NCBI GenBank assembly: GCA_965229765.1
Contig: CBDDJT010000004.1
Location: 1,178,001 to 1,242,000, forward strand
Direction: 5' to 3'
DNA length: 64,000 nucleotides
Source of the DNA: ASV31 sp965229765
GTDB lineage: Bacteria; Pseudomonadota; Alphaproteobacteria; Rhodobacterales; Rhodobacteraceae
Part shown: positions 8,604 through 18,813 of the stretch, piece after piece
Numbering within the stretch: the first letter of the stretch is position 1
Layout of the letters: every line of letters starts with the position of its first letter
Program-made: the position numbers and the translations under genes
Notes under the pieces: model-generated
What the model was told of the DNA's origin: nothing
Databases searched by the model: none
Seen by the model: only the letters and a program-made list of their open reading frames with translations

Positions 8604-9433
<830 letters not shown>

Positions 9434-9437
<4 letters not shown>

Positions 9438-9949
9438 GGTATTACGCCCTCCGGCAGCGCCTCGACCCGCCACGGCTGGTCGAAAAAATGCTCCTCCAGA
9501 TTGTCGCCCGGTCCGATCCTGTCCACCACCGCGAACTGTGCGGTCGCGCCCGCCGTCCGCACCGGCGTCAGCACCCCGTGCCAGACCCCGCGCAGGATGT
9601 TCACCGACTGCCCCGGCGCGCTGAGAAAGACGTGCGGCGTCAAGGGCTTGCCGCCCTCGTCATCGGCCACCACCACCAGCATCGGCGCCCCGCTGACCGG
9701 CACGAAGGCCTGGCTTCCCAGCGGGTGACGCTCCACCAGCGGGATGTCCAGCGGCAGTGTCCGAACCTCTGCGTCGAACAGGCTGATCCCCGCCCGGCCA
9801 TCCCCGAAATCGAGCCGCGCCCGGTCATGGAACCGCCCGCAGCGCCCGTCGTTGATGATCTTGTCGGGCGCCCCGCCCGGTTCGATCACGTCGCCCCAGG
9901 TCTGAAAAGCCTTCGCCGTCAGGGGCTTGACCTGCAAGGTGCCCGTCAT
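9434..9949 (-). CDS. allA: Ureidoglycolate lyase
   Basis: 171-residue cupin-fold enzyme that splits (S)-ureidoglycolate into glyoxylate and urea, the last step of the pathway. Family features are IEPGGAPDKIINDGRCGRFHD near residue 22, ERHPLGSQAFVPVSG near 72, and RGVWHGVLTPV, with the conserved His, near 119. The length is normal. Its ATG overlaps the stop of the allantoinase fusion by 4 bp, and its own stop overlaps the allE start by 4 bp, so the three are translationally coupled. Glyoxylate made here could feed the glyoxylate cycle or a transaminase. Confidence 0.95.
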
Positions 9950-11361
9950 GGCAACACGGCCTGCAAGCGCAGTTCCGCGATGCGCTCCACCTGCCGGCAG
10001 GCCTCTGCCTTCTCGGCCGCGCTGTCATTGGCCAGGCGTCGTTCGAAGGCGGCAAGGATGCCGGCCTTGTCATGGTCGCGAACCGCGATGATGAAGGGAA
10101 AGCCGTGCTTGGCCGTGTAGGCGTCGTTCAACGTTGTGAACTGCGCGCGTTCGGCGTCGGTCAGCGCGTCGAGCCCCGCGCTCGCCTGCTCGGCTGTGCT
10201 GTCGGCAGTCAGCCGTTTCGCTGCCGCCAGCTTGCCGGCCAGGTCGGGATGGGCGCGCAGCACGCCCAGCCGTTCCTCTGTCGTCGCGGTGCGGAAGACC
10301 CGGCAAAGGGCATTGTGGACCCCGGCGGCGCAGTCATGCGCGGGGCCAAGCTCCAGCCCTTGGGCGCGTTCCGCGATCCAGGGCGAATGCTCGAAGATGC
10401 CGCCATAGGCCGCGACGAAGGCGGCGCGGTCCATCTGCGAGGGGCGCGGGCGATCCTCTGGCGGGTGCGTGGCGGCCCAGTGCCGCGCGATGTCGATTCG
10501 GCGGGGACACCAGACGCCGTCATGTCGCTGGATATGCTCGATAAAGCGGCGCAGACCGGCGATCTTGCCCGGCCGCCCGATCAGACGACAGTGCAGGCCG
10601 ATGCTCATCATCTTGGGTGCACCGGCCTCGCCCTCGGCATAAAGCTCGTCGAAGGCGTCGCGCAAATACTGATAGAACTGCTCGCCCGTGATGTAGCCCG
10701 GCGCGGTGGCGAAGCGCATGTCGTTCGCTTCCAGAGTGTATGGGATAATGAGCTGATCCCGATCCCCCACCCGCAGCCAGTAGGGCAGGTCGTCGTCATA
10801 GGTGTCGCTGACATAGGCAAAGCCGCCTTCCTCGGACACCAGCCGCACGGTGTTGACGCTGCACCGCCCGGTGTACCAGCCAAGGGGCCGTTCGCCCGTC
10901 ACCTCGGCGTGCAGGCGGATCGCCTCGGCGATCTGGGCGCGTTCCTCGTCCTCGGGCATGTCGCGGTGTTCGACCCATTTCAGCCCGTGGCTGGCGATCT
11001 CCCACCCGGCGGTCTGCATCGCGCGCACCTGTTCGGGGCTGCGCGCCAGGGCGGTAGCGACGCCGTAGATCGTGACCGGAATGTCGGCGCCGGTGAACAG
11101 GCGGTGCAGCCGCCAGAACCCTGCGCGCGCGCCGTACTCGTAGATCGATTCCATGTTCCAGTGCCGCATCCCCGGCCATGGCTGGGCACCCGCGATGTCC
11201 GACAGGAACGCCTCGGACGCGGCATCTCCGTGAAGCACGCAGTTCTCGCCGCCTTCCTCGTAGTTAAGGACGAACTGCACGGCGATCTTCGCGCTTCCGG
11301 GCCAGTTCGGGTGGGGCGCGTTCGGGCCATGGCCGCGCATGTCACGGGGATAGCGGATCAT
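9946..11361 (-). CDS. puuE: Bifunctional allantoinase (PuuE)/OHCU decarboxylase (UraD)
   Basis: 471-residue fusion. Residues 1 to about 305 are a cofactor-independent allantoinase of the polysaccharide deacetylase fold (NYEEGGENCVLHGD, YGARAGFWRL, SHGLKW, GWYTGRCSVNT, GLHCRLIGRPG). Residues about 310-471 are 2-oxo-4-hydroxy-4-carboxy-5-ureidoimidazoline decarboxylase (FEHSPWIAERA, RAHPDLAGKLA, FPFIIAVRDH). Together they convert OHCU to S-allantoin and then allantoate. I place the start at ATG 11361 (MIRYPRDMRG, the usual family start); the frame runs open further upstream but without family similarity. It is the first gene of the five-gene minus-strand operon and is divergent from uraH across 93 bp, which likely holds both promoters. 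Confidence 0.95.
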   Translation of the reverse strand: MIRYPRDMRGHGPNAPHPNWPGSAKIAVQFVLNYEEGGENCVLHGDAASEAFLSDIAGAQPWPGMRHWNMESIYEYGARAGFWRLHRLFTGADIPVTIYGVATALARSPEQVRAMQTAGWEIASHGLKWVEHRDMPEDEERAQIAEAIRLHAEVTGERPLGWYTGRCSVNTVRLVSEEGGFAYVSDTYDDDLPYWLRVGDRDQLIIPYTLEANDMRFATAPGYITGEQFYQYLRDAFDELYAEGEAGAPKMMSIGLHCRLIGRPGKIAGLRRFIEHIQRHDGVWCPRRIDIARHWAATHPPEDRPRPSQMDRAAFVAAYGGIFEHSPWIAERAQGLELGPAHDCAAGVHNALCRVFRTATTEERLGVLRAHPDLAGKLAAAKRLTADSTAEQASAGLDALTDAERAQFTTLNDAYTAKHGFPFIIAVRDHDKAGILAAFERRLANDSAAEKAEACRQVERIAELRLQAVLP

Positions 11362-11454
11362 CTGGGTCTCCGGTAGGTGACGTCCTGAGCATTTAGGCGT
11401 AATGCAATGGCGTTGGAAACCCCGCCAGAGGGCGGCAGCGAGGGAGACAAGGCT

Positions 11455-11808
11455 ATGGCCGGATTTCTGACCACCCATGTGCTGGATACGGCGCGTGGAT
11501 GTCCGGCCGAGGGGCTGGCGATCTGGCTGTATCGTGTCAGCGGCAACAGCCACCGCAAGATCGCCGAGGCCGTGACCAACTCTGACGGGCGCACCGAGGG
11601 CCCGATCTTGCCTGAAGCAAAGTTCCAGACCGGCACGTATGAGCTATTGTTCCATGCCGGGGATTATCTGCGCGCAACCGGTCAGGCCGGGGCAGAGCCG
11701 CTGTTCCTCGACCAGGTGCCGATCCGCTTCGGCATGGCCGAGGCGTCACACTATCACGTGCCGCTGCTGCTGTCGCCGTTTGGGTATTCGACCTATCGCG
11801 GCAGCTAG
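11455..11808 (+). CDS. uraH: 5-hydroxyisourate hydrolase (transthyretin-like)
   Basis: 117-residue homotetrameric enzyme that hydrolyses 5-hydroxyisourate, the product of urate oxidation, to OHCU. Signatures are the N-terminal LTTHVLDTARGCPAEGL, the internal SHYHVPLLLSPFGYSTY, and the C-terminal tetrapeptide YRGS, which defines this family and separates it from vertebrate transthyretin. I choose ATG 11455, preceded by GGGAG, over the in-frame ATG at 11407. It is divergent from puuE-uraD, which takes the next step, so a shared control region is likely. Confidence 0.95.
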   Translation: MAGFLTTHVLDTARGCPAEGLAIWLYRVSGNSHRKIAEAVTNSDGRTEGPILPEAKFQTGTYELLFHAGDYLRATGQAGAEPLFLDQVPIRFGMAEASHYHVPLLLSPFGYSTYRGS

Positions 11809-11831
11809 GGCCGCTTGATCCGGCAGACGCC

Positions 11832-12470
11832 CTACAGGTCGTAGCTGAAGAACAGCATGTGCCGGATCAATTCCGGCGACAGGGAGGCCGTGCCGCTCAG
11901 ATCAAAGGGTTGAACCCTGGAGAACCCCAGCCGGTCATATAGCGCCGGCATTTCCCAGTTCGCGGCAAAGGTGTCGGCCAATATCCGGCGCAGCCCCATG
12001 TCGCGCGCGTCCTGCATCCGCTGTTGCACCAGCGCGCGGCCCAGCCCGGTTCCCCGCGCCTCGGGACGGACGAACAGGTGCTTCAATTCGCCCACGTCAT
12101 CGGCGACCCTGCGCAGCGATCCGGTCCCGACCAGTCGCCCATCGGGGGCCCAGGCCAGATAGAACCGTCCGTTCGGCGCAAGAACCTGGTCAATCTTTTC
12201 CCAGAAGCTGGCGATATGACGATGATAGTCAAAGTCCGGCCCACCGCCCTTGACCATCCGCCCATGCATCAGCGCGGCATGTTCCAGCAGCAGGGTATTG
12301 GCGGCCTCGAAGGGAATATCATGAAAGCTGGAGTAGCATGTCAGGCGGTGCCTTGCCTGCCCTGCGCCAGCACCGCCAGCACCGCCGGCACGGGCGCCGA
12401 TCGCCGTGTGACCCTGCGTTTCGGTCGAAATGACCGCCTCTTCTACTGACAAAATCGGGTCCTGATCCAT
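11832..12470 (-). CDS. GNAT family N-acetyltransferase
   Basis: 212 residues if started at ATG 12470, which follows GGAGACGGTGG; an upstream in-frame ATG at 12524 has no ribosome site. The N-terminal 40 residues are Gly/Ala-rich and of low complexity. The acetyl-CoA-binding fold covers about residues 60-200, with the motif A pattern HLFVRPEARGTGLGRALVQ and the later NWEMPALYDRLGFSRV. The acceptor is unknown. The gene is divergent from a LysR regulator and ends convergently 24 bp from uraH. A role in purine catabolism is not implied by its sequence. Confidence 0.8.
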   Translation of the reverse strand: MDQDPILSVEEAVISTETQGHTAIGARAGGAGGAGAGQARHRLTCYSSFHDIPFEAANTLLLEHAALMHGRMVKGGGPDFDYHRHIASFWEKIDQVLAPNGRFYLAWAPDGRLVGTGSLRRVADDVGELKHLFVRPEARGTGLGRALVQQRMQDARDMGLRRILADTFAANWEMPALYDRLGFSRVQPFDLSGTASLSPELIRHMLFFSYDL

Positions 12471-12497
12471 TCCACCGTCTCCTGGCCTGTCGTCCGG

Positions 12498-12551
12498 TAT
12501 CGAATCAGTAGCATTTCCCGGCATAAGAAGTTAGGCAGCAAAAATTCGATA
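12498..12551. promoter_or_regulatory. Inverted TATCGAAT/ATTCGATA pair between GNAT and lysR
   Basis: TATCGAAT at 12498-12505 and its exact complement ATTCGATA at 12544-12551 flank a 38-bp, AT-richer spacer in the divergent gap. A further TATCG lies at 12565-12569, just before the LysR start. Two spaced half-site pairs next to the regulator gene fit LysR autoregulation and control of the divergent gene. This is inferred from position and symmetry only. Confidence 0.35.
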
Positions 12552-12571
12552 ACGAAAGCTGAACTATCGTT

Positions 12572-13444
12572 TTGGCCAACTGGCGCGTTCTTCCAAGCCT
12601 CACCGCGCTGCGTGCGTTCGATGCAACCGCGCAGAGTGGCGATTTCGCGGGCGCGGCACGGTCGCTCAATGTCACCCATGCCGCCATCGCACAGCAGGTT
12701 CGCGCCTTGGAGGCAGAGCTTGGCTTGCGGCTGGCGACGCGCCAGGGGCGCCACGTGCAGCTGACCGATGCCGGGCATACCCTTGCGCTGGCCCTGAGGG
12801 ACGGGTTCGAAACCATTTCCGACGCCATCGCGGGCCTGAAGCAGGACGCGCAGACCAGGGCCTTGCGCGTGACGACGACCCCCTTTCTGACAGAGCGTGT
12901 TATCATGCCCCGGCTTTCAGAGTTCTGGGACGCACATCCCGGCGCCGAGATATCCTTGCTCCCGACGCGCGACTATGTCGACATCCGCAGGGAAGGCTTT
13001 GATCTGGCTATCCGCGCCATTGTTGCCGTCGATGCGTCGCACGGTGTCGGAACCGAACAGACGCTGATCGGCGAGGTGTCCCTGATCGGCATCGCATCCC
13101 CTGCCCTGATCCGGGAGCGTGGCAGCGACCCCCATGCGCTGCCCTGGCTTTGGCATGATGGCATGGCGACCAAGATTTCCCTGATGCGCCAATGCGGACT
13201 GGATATCGAAAGACTGACGCAAATTCGGATCGGCAGCCCAAATCTGCTGCTACAGGCCGTGCGCCAAGGGCTTGGCGTGACGATCTTCAACGAAGCGATC
13301 GCGCGCCGGGAGATCGCGCTTGGGGACATCGAAGAGGTGCATCTGCCCCGAGCGGCGACGGTGCCTTATGTCGCGGTCACCCCGAAGGGACCGCGCCATC
13401 CGCTGGCCATGCCCTTCGCGGACTGGGTGCGCACGCTGGTCTAG
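12572..13444 (+). CDS. LysR family transcriptional regulator (GcvA-like)
   Basis: 290 residues beginning at TTG 12572; a stop codon at 12560-12562 in the same frame leaves no ATG or GTG option upstream, and the text after TTG (MANWRVLPSLTALRAFDATAQSGDFAGAA) is the normal LysR start. The winged helix-turn-helix covers about 8-66 (THAAIAQQVRALEAELGLRL) and the effector-binding domain about 90-285. It lies between a divergent acetyltransferase and puuD, 160 bp downstream on the same strand. It could control purine genes, the acetyltransferase, or itself; the sequence does not say which. The start codon is weak, suggesting low expression. Confidence 0.85.
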   Translation: MANWRVLPSLTALRAFDATAQSGDFAGAARSLNVTHAAIAQQVRALEAELGLRLATRQGRHVQLTDAGHTLALALRDGFETISDAIAGLKQDAQTRALRVTTTPFLTERVIMPRLSEFWDAHPGAEISLLPTRDYVDIRREGFDLAIRAIVAVDASHGVGTEQTLIGEVSLIGIASPALIRERGSDPHALPWLWHDGMATKISLMRQCGLDIERLTQIRIGSPNLLLQAVRQGLGVTIFNEAIARREIALGDIEEVHLPRAATVPYVAVTPKGPRHPLAMPFADWVRTLV

Positions 13445-13604
13445 CCCGCCGAGATTGTCGCGACGGCCGCCGTTTCCCAGATGCCCGAGTCCCGGGGACT
13501 GCCCGGCCCGCGTACCAATGAACCGGGACATCACGCTATTCCCGCTTTCCTTCCCGCGCGGGCGGTGCTTTTCATCGAGAGAACGAACAAGACGGAGAAA
13601 GCGC

Positions 13605-14867
13605 ATGATGGACCCTGCATTCCTTTGGGACTGGCTTGCCCTTGCCGTTCGCTGGCTGCATGTCATCACGGCGATCGCCTGGATCGGATCGTCGTTCTAT
13701 TTCATCGCGCTTGACCTTGCCCTTAACCGCAACATCCCCGGCCCCGCAGATGGCGAGGAATGGCAGGTTCACGGGGGCGGTTTCTACCACATCCAGAAAT
13801 ACCTGGTGGCGCCCGACCGCCTGCCAGAGCACCTGACATGGTTCAAGTGGGAGGCCTATTCGACCTGGCTTTCCGGTGCGGCACTTCTGGCCGTCGTCTA
13901 CTGGGCAGGGGCAGAGCTTTACCTCATCGACCCGGCAAAGGCCGATCTGACCGTCTGGCAGGGCATCGCGATCTCTGCCGCCTCTCTCACCGTCGGCTGG
14001 ATCATCTACGACCTCTTGTGCAAGAGCCCGCTGGGCGAGAAACCCACGGTTCTGATGCTGATCCTCTTTGTCCTGCTGGTCGCGATGGCTTGGGGCTATA
14101 CGCAGGTGTTCACCGGGCGCGCGTCGCTGCTGCACCTGGGGGCTTTCACGGCCACGATCATGTCGGCCAATGTGTTCTTCATCATCATACCGAACCAGAA
14201 GATCGTGGTCGCCGACCTGAAGGCCGGGCGCACGCCGGACCCGAAATACGGCAAGATCGCCAAGCTGCGGTCCACCCACAACAACTACCTGACGCTGCCT
14301 GTCCTGTTCCTGATGCTGTCGAACCACTACCCGCTGGCTTTTGCGTCCGAGTGGAACTGGCTGATCGCCGGGCTGGTGTTCCTGATGGGCGTCACCATCC
14401 GGCATTTCTTCAACACCATGCACGCACGCAAGGGGATGCCGTGGTGGACCTGGGGCGCGACCGCTGTGATCTTCGTCGTGATCATGTGGCTGTCGACCGC
14501 GCCTTTGCGCCATGACAGCTATGAGGAGTCAGAAGCGCGTGCCCTGACGCCGGTGGAAGAGACCTTCGTGGAGGCGGAAGGCTTCGACGATGTGGAAGCG
14601 CTCGTGATCGGGAACTGTTCGATGTGCCATGCGCGCGAGCCGGGCTGGCCCGGCCTGCACCATGCGCCCAAGAACGTCCTTCTGGAGACACGCGCCGATA
14701 TCGCCGAACACGCGCGCGGCGTCTTCCTGCAAGCGGGCGCGAGCCATGCCATGCCCCCCGCCGTGATCTCCTACATCACCGAAGAAGAGCGTGCCCTGAT
14801 CCGCGCGTGGTACCGCAAGGCGGTGGGCGAGATCCCACTGGGCCTGCGGCTGGCGGGAAGTTTCTAG
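13605..14867 (+). CDS. puuD: Membrane-bound urate oxidase with cytochrome c domain
   Basis: 420-residue inner-membrane enzyme that oxidises urate to 5-hydroxyisourate and passes electrons to the respiratory chain instead of making hydrogen peroxide. The first 310 residues contain about eight hydrophobic helices with WLHVITAIAWIGSSFYF at the start, and conserved histidines in HGGGFYHIQKY and IRHFFNTMHARKGMPWW. The C-terminal part carries a c-type haem site C338-SM-C341-H342 facing the periplasm, with the axial-ligand candidate M in SHAMPP. The start is ATG 13605, after ACGGAG. It sits apart from the other ureide genes by a LysR and an acetyltransferase gene but completes the urate-to-allantoate route with UraH and PuuE-UraD. 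Confidence 0.95.
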   Translation: MMDPAFLWDWLALAVRWLHVITAIAWIGSSFYFIALDLALNRNIPGPADGEEWQVHGGGFYHIQKYLVAPDRLPEHLTWFKWEAYSTWLSGAALLAVVYWAGAELYLIDPAKADLTVWQGIAISAASLTVGWIIYDLLCKSPLGEKPTVLMLILFVLLVAMAWGYTQVFTGRASLLHLGAFTATIMSANVFFIIIPNQKIVVADLKAGRTPDPKYGKIAKLRSTHNNYLTLPVLFLMLSNHYPLAFASEWNWLIAGLVFLMGVTIRHFFNTMHARKGMPWWTWGATAVIFVVIMWLSTAPLRHDSYEESEARALTPVEETFVEAEGFDDVEALVIGNCSMCHAREPGWPGLHHAPKNVLLETRADIAEHARGVFLQAGASHAMPPAVISYITEEERALIRAWYRKAVGEIPLGLRLAGSF

Positions 14868-15064
14868 GGCCGGTCCCCATTTCTCGGCCTCGCCCCGCAA
14901 CTCAGTTGCCGGCACGGGTTCTGCCTGTCGGGGGACGTAGAACGCGCCGTTCGGATCGGCTTCGACAGGCCAAAGGGGGTGTGACGGCAGGGTAGGGCCG
15001 GGTATCCCGGAAGATTTTCAGCCGCGTCCGCGAAGTGTTTTCGACGCCAGCCCGACAGGCCGGT

Positions 15065-15484
15065 TCATGGAACCAGCCCCAGTTGTCGGGCGATGCTTGC
15101 GGCATCGTAGTAGTCTCTGCCCTCGACGACCATTCCTTCCCTGACCCGCATGACGCTGCAATAGCGTGTCTCTTGCCGTCTGCCGCTGGGCTCGAATGTC
15201 CCTAGCGACGATTCCAGCGGGCCGGTATGGGTGCCGCGATTGATGAACTCGACCACGGCGCGGTCTCCATCGACGATCACGTTTGTGACCTTGACCTCGC
15301 CATCGGGAAAGGCGCGCCGCCAGCGTTCGTAATCCTGTCTGTAGCCATCGGGCCCGACCTGGCTTTCGCCTCGGGCGACGTCTTCGAACTGGCAGTCTTC
15401 CGAAATCACGGCGACCCCGCGTTCGGGATCGCGCAGGTCCCAGGATTCATGGAACTGGCGGACAACTACTTCGGTGGGATGCAT
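15065..15484 (-). CDS. SnoaL-like/NTF2-fold protein
   Basis: 139-residue small alpha-beta barrel protein of the SnoaL-like polyketide cyclase or nuclear transport factor 2 group (VRQFHESWDLRDPERGVAVISEDCQFEDV, later VVEFINRGTHTGPL). I start at ATG 15484 (MHPTEVV); the longer frame to 15526 adds 14 unrelated residues. Such proteins bind or isomerise small hydrophobic ligands, but many have no known reaction. It stands alone: the acyl-CoA ligase stop lies 142 bp upstream on the same strand, and 197 bp of unremarkable sequence separates it from puuD. Confidence 0.75.
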   Translation of the reverse strand: MHPTEVVVRQFHESWDLRDPERGVAVISEDCQFEDVARGESQVGPDGYRQDYERWRRAFPDGEVKVTNVIVDGDRAVVEFINRGTHTGPLESSLGTFEPSGRRQETRYCSVMRVREGMVVEGRDYYDAASIARQLGLVP

Positions 15485-15625
15485 GGTCGGGGACCTTCTT
15501 GCAGGCAAGCGCTTTGACAGTAGCAAAGGTTTCCAGTCCGTCTACCGGCAATGACGCCGCTTGGCCCCGGACGGGCCCTTTCCGCCGTTCCGCATTTCGG
15601 CATTCGGGTTTTCCCGAAAGCCCGT

Positions 15626-17134
15626 TTACCCCACCCCGTCTGCCGCCGCGGCCCTTAGCGCCGGCTTGTCGATCTTGCCGATCGGTGTCTTGGGCAGGCT
15701 GGCCACCATCACGATCTGGCGGGGCTGCTTGTAGCGGGTCAGCCGCCCCGCCAGATGCGCGGCCAGATCCTCGGGCGTCAGACGCGGCGCCACGGCGTGG
15801 ACGAGCAGCCGTTCGCCGGTTCGCGGGTCGGGCAGGCCGAAGGCCGCCGCCTCGATCACGCCGGGCAGGGCATAAAGCACCTCTTCAATTTCGCGCGGGT
15901 AGACGTTGAAGCCCGAGACGATCACCATATCCTTCTTGCGGTCGCGCACGAAGAGATAGCCGTCGGCGTCCATCTCTCCGATGTCGCCGGTATACACCCA
16001 GCCGTCTCGCAAGGTGGCCGCGGTTTCCTCTGGCCGGTTCAGATATCCCATCATGACCTGCGGCCCCAGTGCCCGGATCTCGCCCGGTTCCCCGGGCGGC
16101 AGCTGACGCATCCCGGTTTCGACGTCCACGATCTGCAACTGTGTATCGGGAAGAGCGGGGCCGACCGATCCTGTCTTGCGCGGGCCGTCACTGGGGTTTG
16201 ATGTCAGGACCGGGCCGCATTCCGTCTGGCCGTAGCCCTCGCACACCACGGACCCTGTCTGACGCTGCCACGCGGCCAGTGTTTCCACAGCCAGCGCGGC
16301 AGAGCCGGAATAGGACACCCGCAGGCTGGACAGGTCCGCATCGGCCAGCCCCGGCGCGGCAAGGAGGCCGTTGAAGATCGTGGGACTGCCGAGAAAGAAG
16401 CTGATCCGTTCGGCCGCGACGGTGTCAAAGACCAGATCGGGCGCATAACGCGGCAGGATCACAAGCGCGGCCCCAACAAGCGGAGCGGCGAACAGGCCCA
16501 TGGAGCTGGCGTAGACGTGGTACATCGGTGTCATGGCAAGAATGCGGTCATCGGCCATCACCGGGACCAGCGCCTGGCGCTGGCCGACGTTGACCGCCGA
16601 GGCGCGATGCGTGATGCGCACGCCCTTGGGCCGCCCCGTGGTGCCGCCGGTGTACTGCAAGAGCCCGGGCATATCGGGATCCGGCAGGGGCAGGGCGGCC
16701 CTGCCGCCGATAAGCCTGTCAGCCCCTGGGCCGACGATACGAGGCGCGGGCAGGCCAAGCGCGCGCGCCACCTCCGTCACGACAGCAGCCGTTTCCGGCG
16801 CGGCCAGGATCAGGCCCGGCCGGCAATCGTCGAGTATGCCGGTCAGCTCGTGCGCAGTGTAGAGCGGGTTCAGCGGTGCGGTTTCCGCACCCGCCGCCAG
16901 CGAACCCATCAGCGCCACAGCGAAATCGGCGGAATTCGGCATCACCAGCGCCACGCGGCCGCCCGACAGACCAGACCCGCGCAGGTCCTCGGCCATCGCG
17001 CCGACGGCGGCGCCATAGGCGCCGTAGCTTAGCCGATCCTTCCCACACACCAGCGCCTCGGCTCCGGGGCGGCTGCGCGCGCAGGCGTCCAGCATGTGCA
17101 GGGCCGTGGGAAACGTCGAGTTAGGTGCGCGCAA
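15626..17134 (-). CDS. AMP-dependent acyl-CoA synthetase/ligase (ANL superfamily)
   Basis: 502-residue enzyme that activates a carboxylic acid to an acyl-AMP and then an acyl-CoA. Motifs in order: YTGGTTGRPKG (ATP/AMP loop) near 160, the YGQTECGP core near 310, GDIGEMDADGYLFVRDRKKDMV near 385, and the catalytic lysine in TPIGKIDKP near the end. I place the start at TTG 17134 because AAAGGAAC lies just upstream and family similarity begins at once; the frame is also open further upstream without similarity. It is divergent from a small lipoprotein gene. Substrate class (medium/long-chain fatty acid or aromatic acid) cannot be fixed by eye. Confidence 0.88.
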   Translation of the reverse strand: MRAPNSTFPTALHMLDACARSRPGAEALVCGKDRLSYGAYGAAVGAMAEDLRGSGLSGGRVALVMPNSADFAVALMGSLAAGAETAPLNPLYTAHELTGILDDCRPGLILAAPETAAVVTEVARALGLPAPRIVGPGADRLIGGRAALPLPDPDMPGLLQYTGGTTGRPKGVRITHRASAVNVGQRQALVPVMADDRILAMTPMYHVYASSMGLFAAPLVGAALVILPRYAPDLVFDTVAAERISFFLGSPTIFNGLLAAPGLADADLSSLRVSYSGSAALAVETLAAWQRQTGSVVCEGYGQTECGPVLTSNPSDGPRKTGSVGPALPDTQLQIVDVETGMRQLPPGEPGEIRALGPQVMMGYLNRPEETAATLRDGWVYTGDIGEMDADGYLFVRDRKKDMVIVSGFNVYPREIEEVLYALPGVIEAAAFGLPDPRTGERLLVHAVAPRLTPEDLAAHLAGRLTRYKQPRQIVMVASLPKTPIGKIDKPALRAAAADGVG

Positions 17135-17264
17135 GCCTTTGTTCCTTTCCAATGCCGTACCGGCGGACCGTTGCCAGTTTTTGCAGGCCCGAAGCTCTGC
17201 TATTGTTCCACCAAACGGAAAACAGATACCGTTTGCACAAAGCATTGTTGAGGAGGCAGAACCT

Positions 17265-17537
17265 ATGAGCAAGATGATTGCGGGCGTCGCCCTGATCGCG
17301 ATCCTGACCACCAGTGCCTGCGCGCCGGGCCGCCAGCAGACGGCAGGCAATGCACTTACCGGCGCGGCGCTTGGTGCGATCACCGCCGATATCCTGAGTG
17401 ACGATCCGGAATGGATCATCATCGGCGCGCTGACCGGCCTGACCGCCGGCACGCTGGTGGCGCGCAACCAGCGCACCGGCCAGTGCGCCTATGCCGGACG
17501 CCAGCCCAACATGTACTATCGCGGCAACTGCCGCTGA
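17265..17537 (+). CDS. Small glycine-zipper lipoprotein candidate
   Basis: 90-residue envelope protein with a good ribosome site (GAGGAGG) before ATG 17265. The N-terminus MSKMIAGVALIAILTTSAC is a signal sequence, and Cys19 would be the lipidated residue, although TSAC is a poor lipobox. A glycine-rich two-helix segment follows (GNALTGAALGAITADIL, IIGALTGLTAGTLVARN), as in glycine-zipper outer membrane lipoproteins. Cys residues in QCAYAGRQ and GNC near the C-terminus could form a disulfide. Function unknown; it is 184 bp upstream of potF but probably independent. Confidence 0.7.
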   Translation: MSKMIAGVALIAILTTSACAPGRQQTAGNALTGAALGAITADILSDDPEWIIIGALTGLTAGTLVARNQRTGQCAYAGRQPNMYYRGNCR

Positions 17538-17720
17538 TCGTGGCGCCGACAAACGTATCGAATGCGCCTGAATTCCATGCACGCGCGGCATCCCTCGCGG
17601 GTGCCGCCCGCCTGCGTGCAAGGTCACGATGGACCGGTGCCCCGTGATGCAATATGACTGGTGGCCGACACGCGACTCCTTGCGTCGCTCGGGGTCCGCA
17701 AACATGGGGAGTGTCCACGC

Positions 17721-18803
17721 ATGAAGACGACGCTGTTCTCGTTGACCGTTGCTGCGATCGCGGCCGGGTCCGCAGGGGCCGAAGAGGTTCGGGTCTACAA
17801 CTGGTCCGACTACATCGACGAAGAGCTTCTGGCGAAGTTCGAGGCAGAGACCGGTCTGGAGCTGATCTACGACGTGTTCGATTCCAACGAACTGCTGGAA
17901 ACCAAGATGCTGGCCGGCGGCTCGGGCTATGACGTTGTGGTGCCGACCGGCACCTTCCTGCAGCGCCAGATCATGGCCGGCGCCTTCCAGAAGCTCGACA
18001 TGTCCAAGCTGCCCAACGCCGGCAACATGTGGGACGTGGTCGAGGCGCGCACCGCCCAGTACGACCCCGGCAACGCGTATTCGATCAACTACATGTGGGG
18101 CACCACCGGCATCGGTGTGAACGTCGGCAAGGTTCAGGAACTGCTGGGCCCCGACGCGCCCATCGATTCGCTCGAACTGGTGCTGAACCCTGCCAACATG
18201 GAAAAGCTGGCCGAATGCGGTGTGCATTTCCTCGACGCGCCGACCGAGATGATCCCGATGGCGCTCAAGTACCTGGGTGAGGATCCCGACAGCCATGACC
18301 CCGACGTGATTGCCAAGACAGAGGCGGTCTACATGGGCGTCCGGCCCTATATCCAGAAGTTCCACAGCTCGGAGTACATCAACGCGCTGGCCAATGGCGA
18401 CATCTGTGTCGCCGTCGGATGGTCGGGTGACATCCTGCAGGCGCGCGACCGTGCCGCCGAGGCCGGAAACGGCGTCGAGATCGCCTACAACGCGGCCAAG
18501 GAAGGCGCGCAGATGTGGTTCGACCAGATGGCCATTCCGGTCGATGCCCCGAACCCCGAGGGCGCGCATGTGTTCCTGAACTTCATCATGGATGCGCAGA
18601 ACATGGCGGCGGCGTCGAACTACGTCTATTACGCCAACGGCAACGAGGCGTCGCAGGAGTTCCTGGTAGAGGACGTTATCGGCGATCCGGCGATCTACCC
18701 GGACGCGGCGACGCTGGACAACCTGTTCACCACGACGCCCTATCCGCCGAATGTCCAGCGGGTGGTGACGCGCCTGTGGACCAAGATCAAGTCGGGCACC
18801 TGA
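17721..18803 (+). CDS. potF: Polyamine (putrescine) ABC transporter substrate-binding protein
   Basis: 360-residue periplasmic receptor. Signal peptide 1-20 (MKTTLFSLTVAAIAAGSAGA) is followed by EEVRVYNWSDYIDEELLAKFE, the PotF/PotD hallmark. Further family segments are LLETKMLAGGSGYDVVVPTG, INYMWGTTGIGVNV, and VGWSGDILQARDRA. It leads the operon potF-potG-potH-potI and is separated from potG by a 58-bp gap with a strong hairpin. Putrescine or another di- or polyamine is the likely ligand, since these receptors share the NWSDY start. A related use of polyamines as a nitrogen source would fit the purine catabolism nearby, but that is inference. Confidence 0.93.
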   Translation: MKTTLFSLTVAAIAAGSAGAEEVRVYNWSDYIDEELLAKFEAETGLELIYDVFDSNELLETKMLAGGSGYDVVVPTGTFLQRQIMAGAFQKLDMSKLPNAGNMWDVVEARTAQYDPGNAYSINYMWGTTGIGVNVGKVQELLGPDAPIDSLELVLNPANMEKLAECGVHFLDAPTEMIPMALKYLGEDPDSHDPDVIAKTEAVYMGVRPYIQKFHSSEYINALANGDICVAVGWSGDILQARDRAAEAGNGVEIAYNAAKEGAQMWFDQMAIPVDAPNPEGAHVFLNFIMDAQNMAAASNYVYYANGNEASQEFLVEDVIGDPAIYPDAATLDNLFTTTPYPPNVQRVVTRLWTKIKSGT

Positions 18804-18813
18804 GCCGGGGCAT